This document shows, piece after piece, positions 1 to 6,814 of a DNA stretch of 17,436 nt. This DNA comes from SURF-24 sp964537965. GTDB taxonomy: Bacteria; Bacteroidota; Ignavibacteria; Ignavibacteriales; SURF-24. Where the stretch lies: assembly GCA_964537965.1 (NCBI GenBank), contig CAZIDB010000093.1, positions 1 through 17,436 on the forward strand, given 5' to 3'. Both the position numbers and the translations under genes were made by a program. Each line of letters begins with the position of its first letter. The stretch's first letter is position 1. The notes beneath the pieces were generated by a model that saw only the letters and a list, made by a program, of their open reading frames with translations, made no database searches and had not been told where the DNA came from.

Positions 1-28
1 TTCTTTTCTTATCAGAATATTTTTTTGT

Positions 29-53
29 CCTGTCAGGAGTTGCTCCTGACAGG
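29..53. repeat. Perfect 11-bp inverted repeat downstream of sdhB
   Basis: The arms CCTGTCAGGAG (29-39) and CTCCTGACAGG (43-53) are exact reverse complements around a 3-nt loop. The site lies about 70 nt past the sdhB stop, where a terminator for the sdh operon would be expected. Read in the sdh direction, however, the stem is followed by an A-rich stretch, and on the plus strand it is followed by AAATTG. Neither side has the U-tract of an intrinsic terminator. It may be a 3' mRNA-protecting hairpin, a Rho-linked end, or a copy of a dispersed palindromic repeat. The remainder of 1-124 shows nothing else I can support. Confidence 0.7.
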
Positions 54-124
54 AAATTGTTTAATAGCTTCACAGAGAAAATCCTCTTGCATCGGATTGC
101 CACCACAGTAATACTCTCCAAATT

Positions 125-889
125 TTATTTTGGATTTGCCTTTACCTTAGCTGCGAAATAATCTCTGTTCATCTTTGCAATATGTTCTACAGAAATAAGC
201 TTAGGACATTCGGCTTCGCAGGCATAAGTATTTGTACAACTGCCAAAACCAAGTTCATCCATTTTTGCAACCATATTTTGTACACGCTCAAATTTTTCTG
301 CCTGTCCCTGCGGTAAATGATTAAGATGAGAAACCTTGGCTGAGACAAACAGCATTGCAGATGCATTTTTACAAGCAGCAACACAGGCACCGCAACCAAT
401 GCAAGCAGCTGCATCCATCGCTGTCTCTGCAATTTCTTTGGGAATTAATATTGCATTTGCATCCGGTACACCGCCGGTATGAGCAGAAGTAAATCCGCCC
501 GCCTGAATTATTTTATCAAATGCAGTACGGTCAACAATTAAATCTTTTATAATCGGAAATGCTTTTGCACGCCACGGTTCAATAGTAATTACGTCACCGT
601 CTTTAAAATGTCTCATGTGAAGCTGGCAGGTAGTAATTCCTTTTAATGGTCCGTGAGGTCTTCCGTTAATTACAAGTCCGCAGCATCCGCAAATTCCTTC
701 GCGGCAATCGTGTTCAAAAGCAATAGGATCTTTGCTGTTGCGTTCCAATTCCTCATTTACAAGATCCAGCATTTCAAGGAACGAACTATCCGGTGAAATA
801 TTTTCTGCTTTATAAATTTCAAATTTACCTTTTGCAGAAGCATTAGGCTGACGCCATACTTTAAGAGTTAAATTCATATTGGCTTTCAT
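125..889 (-). CDS. sdhB: Succinate dehydrogenase/fumarate reductase iron-sulfur subunit
   Basis: This is the electron-transfer subunit of complex II, passing electrons from the SdhA flavin to the quinone site in SdhC at the inner face of the cytoplasmic membrane. The 254-residue length is normal. The N-terminal ferredoxin domain has the [2Fe-2S] ligands C62, C67, C70 and C88. The C-terminal domain has C163-x2-C166-x2-C169 plus C228 for the [4Fe-4S] cluster, and C173, C218 and C224 for the [3Fe-4S] cluster. No cluster ligand is missing. The start codon overlaps the sdhA stop in TAATG, and an AAGGAG site (complement of 899-904) lies 9 nt upstream. A second in-frame Met at residue 5 is possible but less well placed. 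It is the last gene of the sdhC-sdhA-sdhB operon. Sequence alone does not settle whether the complex runs as a dehydrogenase or a fumarate reductase. Confidence 0.96.
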   Translation of the reverse strand: MKANMNLTLKVWRQPNASAKGKFEIYKAENISPDSSFLEMLDLVNEELERNSKDPIAFEHDCREGICGCCGLVINGRPHGPLKGITTCQLHMRHFKDGDVITIEPWRAKAFPIIKDLIVDRTAFDKIIQAGGFTSAHTGGVPDANAILIPKEIAETAMDAAACIGCGACVAACKNASAMLFVSAKVSHLNHLPQGQAEKFERVQNMVAKMDELGFGSCTNTYACEAECPKLISVEHIAKMNRDYFAAKVKANPK

Positions 890-2802
890 TATTTATAACT
901 CCTTACTGATGGTTTCAAATATTCAAATTCAAGAGGTTCTTTGTTCAAAGTCCAGTTGCCAACATCATTAAATTCCCAGGCAGCAACGTAAGCATAATTT
1001 TCGTCATCTCGTTTTGCTTCGCCATCTTCATATTGGTATTCTTCCCTGAAGTGTCCGCCGCAGGATTCATTCCTTTGCAGAGCATCCAATGCAAGTAGCT
1101 CTGCCAATTCCATAAAATCAACAACCCTGTTAGCACGTTCAAGAGCCTGGTTTAAATCTTCCGCAGAACCGGGCACATTAACATTGCGCCAGAATTCTTC
1201 CCTTAGATTTTTTATTTCACCAATTGCTTCTTTAAGACCTTTCTCATTTCTTGCCATACCAACTTTATTCCAGGTTATCTTTCCAAGTTCTCTGTGTAAA
1301 TCATCTGTGGTTCTCTTTCCTTTAATTGAAAGAAGTTTTTTAATTATATCATTCTGGTGCTTTAATTCTTCTTCAAATGAAGGATGATCTGTTTTAACCT
1401 GTGAGAATTTTGTTGTGGCAAGATAATCACTTATGGTATAAGGAATAACAAAGTAACCATCGGCAAGACCCTGCATAAGAGCGCTTGCACCAAGTCTGTT
1501 TGCCCCGTGATCAGAGAAGTTCGCTTCACCTAAAATATAAAGCCCGGGAATTGTACTCATCAAATTATAATCTACCCACAAGCCGCCCATAGTGTAATGT
1601 GGTGCAGGATAAATTCTCATTGGTACTTCATAAGGATTCTCAGCCATTATCATTTCATACATCTGGAAAAGGTTACCATACTTTTCTTCAATAACCTTTT
1701 TGCCAAAGCGTTTAAGCGAATCCGCAAAATCGAGATAGACTGCCTGACCGGACTCACCAACACCCAAACCTGCATCGCATGCTTCCTTAGCGCTTCTCGA
1801 TGAAATATCACGCGGAGCAAGATTTCCGTATGAAGGATATTTCCTTTCAAGGTAATAATCTCTTTCATCTTCCGGAATCTGATTTACAGGTCGTTTATCT
1901 CCTGCCTTTTTAGGCACCCAGACTCTTCCATCATTCCTTAAGCTTTCACTCATTAATGTTAACTTGGATTGCTGCTCACCGTGCAAAGGTAAACAGGTAG
2001 GATGAATTTGTGTATAACAAGGATTTGCAAAAGCTGCACCTTTTTTATGTGCACGCCATATTGCTGTTGCGTTACAATTCATTGCATTGGTGGATAAGAA
2101 AAATACTCTTGAGTAACCGCCGGTTGCAAGACAAACAGCATGAGCAGAATATTTTTCAAGTTCACCTGTAACAAGATTTCTTGCAACAACACCTCTTGCC
2201 ATACCATCAACTATTACTAATCCAAGCATTTCTCTTCTTGTAAACATTTTAACATTGCCAAGACCAACCTGCCTGCTTAAAGCGCTGTAAGCACCAAGCA
2301 GTAATTGCTGTCCCGTTTGTCCTCTTGCATAAAAGGTTCTTGAAACCTGCGCACCACCGAAAGATCTGTTATCAAGATAACCACTGTACTCACGTGCAAA
2401 AGGAACGCCTTGAGCAACACACTGATCAATAATACTATTACTTACTTCTGCAAGCCTGTAAACGTTCGCTTCGCGTGCGCGGTAATCTCCGCCTTTAAGC
2501 GTATCATAGAATAAACGGTACACGCTATCGTTATCGTTAGGATAATTTTTAGCGGCATTAATTCCGCCCTGCGCTGAAATACTATGTGCCCGACGTGGAC
2601 TATCGTGGTAAGTAAGAACAGTAACATTATAACCAAGCTCGGCAAGTGAAGCGGCAGCCGATGCACCTGCCAAACCAGTACCAATAATAATTATTTCATA
2701 CTTTCTTTTATTAGCAGGATTAACAAGCTTTACATTGAATTTATGATTACTCCATTTTTCCTGGAGGTTACCCTGCGGTATTTTAGCATTTAACTTTACC
2801 AT
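889..2802 (-). CDS. sdhA: Succinate dehydrogenase/fumarate reductase flavoprotein subunit
   Basis: This catalytic subunit interconverts succinate and fumarate with covalently bound FAD, in the TCA cycle or in fumarate respiration. Its 637 residues match the long form found in Bacteroidota-type enzymes. A dinucleotide-binding GTGLAGAS motif lies at about 41-48, followed by the flavin attachment segment with H73 before SISAQGG. Family segments further on include IHPTCLP, the active-site run HYTMGG near residue 400, and GEANFSDHGANRLGASAL. The C-terminal helical domain is complete. The ATG overlaps the sdhC stop (TAATG), and GGGAGG (complement of 2809-2814) provides the ribosome binding site. 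Translational coupling on both sides implies stoichiometric expression with SdhB and SdhC. Confidence 0.97.
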   Translation of the reverse strand: MVKLNAKIPQGNLQEKWSNHKFNVKLVNPANKRKYEIIIIGTGLAGASAAASLAELGYNVTVLTYHDSPRRAHSISAQGGINAAKNYPNDNDSVYRLFYDTLKGGDYRAREANVYRLAEVSNSIIDQCVAQGVPFAREYSGYLDNRSFGGAQVSRTFYARGQTGQQLLLGAYSALSRQVGLGNVKMFTRREMLGLVIVDGMARGVVARNLVTGELEKYSAHAVCLATGGYSRVFFLSTNAMNCNATAIWRAHKKGAAFANPCYTQIHPTCLPLHGEQQSKLTLMSESLRNDGRVWVPKKAGDKRPVNQIPEDERDYYLERKYPSYGNLAPRDISSRSAKEACDAGLGVGESGQAVYLDFADSLKRFGKKVIEEKYGNLFQMYEMIMAENPYEVPMRIYPAPHYTMGGLWVDYNLMSTIPGLYILGEANFSDHGANRLGASALMQGLADGYFVIPYTISDYLATTKFSQVKTDHPSFEEELKHQNDIIKKLLSIKGKRTTDDLHRELGKITWNKVGMARNEKGLKEAIGEIKNLREEFWRNVNVPGSAEDLNQALERANRVVDFMELAELLALDALQRNESCGGHFREEYQYEDGEAKRDDENYAYVAAWEFNDVGNWTLNKEPLEFEYLKPSVRSYK

Positions 2803-3470
2803 TATTTACCTCCCATGAAATAAAAGTATAAAGGGAAAGAAGCAAAGCCAAGTGCAATAACTACAGCATACAACCTTCCCAGGAACTTAATTAACGGCGT
2901 ATATTTTTTATGGTTCAATCCTAAACTCTGGAAAGAACTTTGAAATCCATGCCATAGATGAAACCCTAGCAAGAACATGCATAACAGGTACAGCAACGCA
3001 TAAACCGGATCCTGAAAAAGAGCAATAACAATATCATACATTGTTACTCCAGGCTGAGGTTCTCCGAATTTATAAACATACCAGAAATTTTTTAAGTGAA
3101 TTACAAGAAAGATAAAAATGATGCTTGCCGAAATCCACATTGTTCTGGATGACAATTCACTTTGAGGCTGCTGTGGTTTAACTGCATAACGTACAGGTCG
3201 CGCAAAAAAGTTACCAAGGGTTAATCTTATTCCCTCATAAATATGAAGGATAAAACCAAGGAAAAGAACAACCTCGATTACAAGAATAACATAGTGGAAT
3301 GCTGATTCGGTTAACGTTTCAACATAAAGATTAAAAGCATCCCGGCCAACATAAAGGAAACTGTTGCCGAAAAGATGAATTACAAGGTAGATAAGTAAAA
3401 ATATTCCGGACAAAGCCATTAAATATTTTTTACCAAGAGATGAGTTAATTGCCTGAGTAAACCAACCCAT
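2802..3470 (-). CDS. sdhC: Succinate dehydrogenase cytochrome b subunit (five-helix, dihaem type)
   Basis: This is the membrane anchor of complex II, binding haem b and menaquinone. The 222-residue protein has five hydrophobic segments at roughly 16-40, 58-82, 110-134, 155-178 and 196-218. Histidines within or beside them (H32, H76, H125, H171, H174) are candidate haem ligands. A single five-helix anchor with no separate SdhD is the type B arrangement known from Bacillus, Wolinella and Bacteroidota, which usually carries two haems. The start is supported by a strong AGGAGG site (complement of 3476-3481) five bases before ATG. It is the first gene of the operon, so the sdh promoter should lie in 3482-3700. 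I could not pick out a convincing -35/-10 pair on that strand. Confidence 0.94.
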   Translation of the reverse strand: MGWFTQAINSSLGKKYLMALSGIFLLIYLVIHLFGNSFLYVGRDAFNLYVETLTESAFHYVILVIEVVLFLGFILHIYEGIRLTLGNFFARPVRYAVKPQQPQSELSSRTMWISASIIFIFLVIHLKNFWYVYKFGEPQPGVTMYDIVIALFQDPVYALLYLLCMFLLGFHLWHGFQSSFQSLGLNHKKYTPLIKFLGRLYAVVIALGFASFPLYFYFMGGK

Positions 3471-3688
3471 TAAATCCTCCTGTGGAATTGATGAAAAATT
3501 TTTGTACGCCCGGTTTGAATAGTAATTTCATAAGTGGGTGATATATTAAGAAATTTCCGTGAGAAATTAAATATGATTTTCTTTTAAAAATATTTTTCCC
3601 ATTAAAAAAATATTTTAAACCTGAAGAAAGATAATATTTGACTTTTTCTAAAAATCGGACAATATTGGACACAAGTTTTGTATCAATG

Positions 3689-3717
3689 TTGCAAGGGCGA
3701 ATCTAATTTAATATAAA
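3689..3717 (+). promoter_or_regulatory. Possible promoter for the DUF3078-mscL pair
   Basis: TTGCAA (3689-3694) and TATAAA (3712-3717) are separated by exactly 17 nt, a sigma-70-like arrangement. A start near 3724 would leave a leader of about 55 nt before the ATG at 3780. It lies in the 297-nt divergent region between sdhC and the DUF3078 gene. This is a motif match only; AT-rich DNA yields such matches by chance, and Bacteroidota often use a different promoter consensus. Confidence 0.35.
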
Positions 3718-3769
3718 ATTTATTCTAAGGTATCCCGGATTTCTTTTCAAGAGCTGTAAAAATTAATAT

Positions 3770-3773
3770 GAGG
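3770..3773 (+). promoter_or_regulatory. Ribosome binding site that favours the ATG at 3780
   Basis: GAGG sits 6 nt before the ATG at 3780. An upstream in-frame ATG at 3768 overlaps this motif and has no Shine-Dalgarno sequence of its own. The same spacing is seen before the OmpA-family gene at 5156, and a 5-nt spacing before the M16 gene at 13901. The downstream ATG also gives a cleaner signal peptide, beginning MKKLLLALS. Confidence 0.6.
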
Positions 3774-3779
3774 TCAAAC

Positions 3780-4619
3780 ATGAAAAAACTATTACTTGCT
3801 CTCTCACTTTTATTTACACGTTTCCTTTTTCCCCAGGTTGATTCTACCGACAATATGTGGCTATACTCTGCTGTTGCAGGCATTAATATAAATCAAATTG
3901 CGCTTAGTAACTGGGCAGCAGGCGGTGATAACGCAATAAGCTGGACTTTTGTGAGTAATGCAAAAGCAGATTATAAATCTTTACCCTGGATACTTAAAAA
4001 TACTTTTAAACTTCAGTATGGCAGAACTAAATTAGGCAGCGATGATTACAGAACCAATGACAATGAATTATACCTTGAGAATGTTTTATCTTATAATATT
4101 GGCTGGATTGTAGATCCGTTTTTCAGTAATTCAGTTAGAACATATGTTTCATCCGGGTTTGATTATAAGGCAGAGCCGGTTAAAAAGACTGCTGACTTTT
4201 TCGATCCGGGTTACATTACACAAAGTATTGGATTTACTTATAACAAATCAAAAGCAATAAGTTCACGAATTGGAATTGGATTCCAGGAGACAATAACAAA
4301 TAATTACAGGCAATACTCAGATGATCCTGAAACAACTTTTGAACTTGAAAGTTTCAGATTAGATACTGGTATTGAATCCGTAACCAACAGCGAAATTACC
4401 TTGGACGACAACCTTCTTTTTACAAGTATGCTCAGACTTTTTTCAACCTTTAAAGAACTTGATGTTTGGGATGTAAGATGGGACAATACCATTTCTGCTA
4501 AAGTAAATAAATATATTTCTGTTAATATTAATGTACTTACGGTGTATGAGAAAAGACAATCTCCCAAAACCCAGTTAAAAGAAGCACTTCAACTAGGAAT
4601 AGTATATACAATATTCTAA
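3780..4619 (+). CDS. DUF3078 family outer-membrane protein
   Basis: The protein is 279 residues from the preferred start at 3780, or 283 from 3768. A cleavable signal peptide covers about residues 1-18, MKKLLLALS to FPQ. The rest reads as alternating amphipathic beta strands ending in a terminal aromatic (IVYTIF), as in outer-membrane beta barrels. The segment with NWAAGGDNAISW and the following W, N and YG positions matches the DUF3078 pattern common in Bacteroidota and Ignavibacteria. The biochemical role of the family is unknown to me. The gene precedes mscL by 26 nt on the same strand with no terminator between, so the two are probably cotranscribed. Confidence 0.8.
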   Translation: MKKLLLALSLLFTRFLFPQVDSTDNMWLYSAVAGININQIALSNWAAGGDNAISWTFVSNAKADYKSLPWILKNTFKLQYGRTKLGSDDYRTNDNELYLENVLSYNIGWIVDPFFSNSVRTYVSSGFDYKAEPVKKTADFFDPGYITQSIGFTYNKSKAISSRIGIGFQETITNNYRQYSDDPETTFELESFRLDTGIESVTNSEITLDDNLLFTSMLRLFSTFKELDVWDVRWDNTISAKVNKYISVNINVLTVYEKRQSPKTQLKEALQLGIVYTIF

Positions 4620-4645
4620 ACTTATTAAGTAAAGGAGATAGGATT

Positions 4646-5047
4646 ATGAGCTTACTAAAAGAATTTAAAACCTTTGCAATGAGAGGAAATGTAATTGACC
4701 TTGCAATTGGTATTATTATAGGTGCTGCCTTCGGCAAGATTGTCAGTTCCTTCGTAAATGATATCCTGATGCCTCCAATCGGAGTGTTGTTGGGCGGAAT
4801 GGATTTCAGCAATCTTTCTGTTATATTAAAATATGCCGATGACGGTAAGCCGCTTGCGACATTAAATTATGGAGTCTTTATTAATGCAATTATCGATTTC
4901 ATAATTGTTGCTTTCGCAATATTTCTTGTTATTAAAGCTATCAATCAATTTAAAAAGAAAGAAGAAACCGCCCCGGCAGAACCACCTAAGCCATCAAATA
5001 CCGAAGTCTTGCTTGGTGAAATACGGGATTTATTAAAAACAAAGTGA
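4646..5047 (+). CDS. mscL: Large-conductance mechanosensitive channel
   Basis: MscL forms a homopentameric inner-membrane pore that opens under membrane tension and releases solutes during osmotic downshock. The 133-residue length is typical. The N-terminal amphipathic helix (MSLLKEFKTFAMRGN) leads into TM1 at about 15-45, which carries the small-residue pore run IGIIIGAAFGKIV. A short periplasmic loop follows at about 52-72, then TM2 at about 76-98. The C-terminal charged helix (EVLLGEIRDLLKTK) forms the usual cytoplasmic bundle, after a proline-rich linker. An AAAGGAG site (4631-4637) lies 8 nt before ATG. I saw no intrinsic terminator in the 108 nt after the stop. Confidence 0.96.
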   Translation: MSLLKEFKTFAMRGNVIDLAIGIIIGAAFGKIVSSFVNDILMPPIGVLLGGMDFSNLSVILKYADDGKPLATLNYGVFINAIIDFIIVAFAIFLVIKAINQFKKKEETAPAEPPKPSNTEVLLGEIRDLLKTK

Positions 5048-5143
5048 TTTTGATTACAGAAAAAAATAATTAAATTAATCTGGGTAAATTGACAATAGTA
5101 TAGTTTTAAGTTTTTTTTTATATTAAAAGCACAAAAAAATAAT

Positions 5144-5149
5144 TTGAGG
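5144..5149 (+). promoter_or_regulatory. TTGAGG ribosome binding site before the OmpA-family gene
   Basis: TTGAGG ends 6 nt before the ATG at 5156. Its TTG could be read as an in-frame start at 5144, adding four residues. It is better explained as the ribosome binding site, because very similar GAGG motifs precede the starts at 3780, 13604 and 13901. Confidence 0.6.
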
Positions 5150-5155
5150 CACATT

Positions 5156-6775
5156 ATGGTTAAAAGATACGTCTCTATCATTTTTACTCTGGTTACCTTC
5201 TTGGTAATTTTTAGTAGCCAGAGCTTATCTCAGTTCAAAGATTACAGTTACAAAGTCGGCCTGCAAGGAAATTACCTGATTCCAGGAAATGAATATACAG
5301 AAGATAAATGGAATAATTCCTGGTTAATCAGACCTTATGCTACTTTCCAATTATCAAAAATGTTTGACCTTGGTTTAGGTATTGGTTATGGCTGGCAGGA
5401 AGGTGAAGATTATCTTGGTTCTCAATACAAGAGTAGTTTCATCCCTCTTGATTTAAGATTAATTTTCAGTCCGATATGCTCCGATGCAGTTAATCCTTAT
5501 ATCTATTTGGGTGCCGGTGGTGCTTATTGGTCATTAGATACTAAACCTCTATGGAAAGATAAGTATACTCCTTCTGATGACAATGGAATAACAGGATTAG
5601 GCGAAGTTGGTTTAGGTTTGGAAATAGCTTTAGGTGAAAGCTGGGCTGTGGATTTAACAGGTGGCTTTAATGCATTCCTAACAGATGATTTCAATGGCCA
5701 GGCTTCTAATCTTAAGGATAAAACATTGCATGATTACGACAGATACATCAATGTTGGTTTAGGCATTGAGTATATCGTGGGCGGATGCGACACAGATGAA
5801 GATAACGACGGCATTAACAAATGCGATGAAGAGAAATTCGGTACCGATCCTGCAAATCCTGACACCGACGGTGATGGCTTAAAGGATGGTGAGGAAATTC
5901 TTACTTACAAAACAAATCCTCTTGATCCTGATACAGATAAAGATGGCTTAAAGGATGGTGAAGAAGTTCTTACTTACAAGACAGATCCTAACAAAGCTGA
6001 TACAGACGGTGACGGATTGAAGGACGGAGAAGAGGTTCTTACATACAAGACAGATCCGTTGAATGTTGATACCGATGGTGATGGATTGAAAGATGGTGAA
6101 GAAGTTCTTACTTACAAGACAGATCCAACCAAAGCTGATACAGATGGTGATGGATTGAAAGATGGTGAGGAAGTAACTAAATACAAGACTGATCCTCTGA
6201 ATCCTGATACAGACGGTGACGGATTGAAAGACGGTGAGGAAGTTACAAAATATAAGACAGATCCTCTAAATCCTGATACAGATGGTGACGGATTGAAGGA
6301 TGGAGCAGAAGTTCTGACACATAAGACTAACCCACTTGATCCTGATACTGATAAAGGTACAGTAAAAGATGGTATAGAAGTCAATAGGGGAACTGACCCA
6401 TTAGATCCAAAAGATGATATAATCTTTAAGGGTGCAGAAATTCACCTTGTTGTAAACTTTAAGACTAACAGCGCTCAAATACTTCCTGAATATTATGATA
6501 GTCTGAAATCTGTTTCAGAAAAGATGAAACAATCACCTGAACTTGAGTTCATCATTGTTGGACATACAGATGATGTTGGTTCAGATGCTTATAATATGAA
6601 GTTATCAAAACGCAGAGCAGAATCTGTCAGAACATGGTTTATAAAGAATGGCGGAATACCTGCTGCTAAAATTAAAACAGAAGGTAAGGGTGAAACAGAA
6701 CTTATCATGAATACTGATGGTACTGTTAACAGACCTGCAAGCAGAAGAATAATAATGAACGTTCCTAATAAATAG
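5156..6775 (+). CDS. OmpA-family protein with beta-barrel and thrombospondin type 3 repeats
   Basis: The protein is 539 residues from ATG 5156. A signal peptide spans about 1-26 (cleavage near SQSLSQ). An OmpA-like beta-barrel domain covers about 27-210. A calcium-binding type array of thrombospondin type 3 repeats (DTDGDGLKDGEE units) covers about 212-418. A C-terminal OmpA/MotB peptidoglycan-binding domain covers about 427-539. In that domain D472 (GHTDD) and R487 (LSKRRA) match the Asp/Arg pair that binds diaminopimelate in family members. The expected role is tethering outer membrane to cell wall, with the acidic array as a rigid calcium-dependent spacer across the periplasm. It appears to be transcribed alone and ends at a strong terminator. 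Confidence 0.92.
   Translation: MVKRYVSIIFTLVTFLVIFSSQSLSQFKDYSYKVGLQGNYLIPGNEYTEDKWNNSWLIRPYATFQLSKMFDLGLGIGYGWQEGEDYLGSQYKSSFIPLDLRLIFSPICSDAVNPYIYLGAGGAYWSLDTKPLWKDKYTPSDDNGITGLGEVGLGLEIALGESWAVDLTGGFNAFLTDDFNGQASNLKDKTLHDYDRYINVGLGIEYIVGGCDTDEDNDGINKCDEEKFGTDPANPDTDGDGLKDGEEILTYKTNPLDPDTDKDGLKDGEEVLTYKTDPNKADTDGDGLKDGEEVLTYKTDPLNVDTDGDGLKDGEEVLTYKTDPTKADTDGDGLKDGEEVTKYKTDPLNPDTDGDGLKDGEEVTKYKTDPLNPDTDGDGLKDGAEVLTHKTNPLDPDTDKGTVKDGIEVNRGTDPLDPKDDIIFKGAEIHLVVNFKTNSAQILPEYYDSLKSVSEKMKQSPELEFIIVGHTDDVGSDAYNMKLSKRRAESVRTWFIKNGGIPAAKIKTEGKGETELIMNTDGTVNRPASRRIIMNVPNK
5861..6409 (+). repeat. Eight tandem 69-bp coding repeats (23-residue TSP3 units)
   Basis: Units begin at 5861, 5930, 5999, 6068, 6137, 6206, 6275 and 6344. 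The first seven are exactly 69 bp and the last is 66 bp. A degenerate unit precedes them from about 5788. Each encodes DTDGDGLKDGEEV followed by a variable LTYKTDPLNP-type half. The units at 6137 and 6206 encode identical residues but differ at eight synonymous sites and no others. The in-frame periodicity means copy number can change without breaking the reading frame. Confidence 0.9.
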
Positions 6776-6782
6776 GATACAG

Positions 6783-6814
6783 AAAAAGCCCCGTTGAAGA
6801 ACGGGGCTTTTTTT
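6783..6814. terminator. Bidirectional intrinsic terminator between convergent genes
   Basis: The arms AAAAAGCCCCGTT (6783-6795) and AACGGGGCTTTTT (6800-6812) pair perfectly around a GAAG tetraloop. The plus side runs into T7 (6808-6814). The other strand ends its stem in T5. It begins 7 nt after the OmpA-family stop and abuts the stop codon of the minus-strand gene (6813-6815), so it can serve both. Confidence 0.93.

Noticed and set aside
33..124. A minus-strand frame shifted relative to sdhB runs past its stop and could append about 30 residues including EYYCGGNPMQEDFLCEAI.
   Set aside because: SdhB already ends at a normal length, no slippery site is evident, and the extra frame has no recognised domain and stops inside the inverted repeat.
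3445..3672. A 75-codon minus-strand frame in the sdhC upstream region.
   Set aside because: It has low-complexity AT-rich composition, overlaps the sdhC start and shows no family features.
5089..5124. TTGACA (5089-5094) and TATATT (5119-5124) as a promoter for the OmpA-family gene.
   Set aside because: The spacer is 24 nt, too long for a standard sigma-70 promoter, and no better pair was found.
6112..6384. Minus-strand open frame of 90 codons across the repeat array.
   Set aside because: It is a periodic shadow of the 69-bp coding repeats on the other strand.
5861..6409. The regular repeat array as a possible CRISPR.
   Set aside because: Units are contiguous in-frame coding repeats of 69 bp with no spacers, encoding a known calcium-binding motif.
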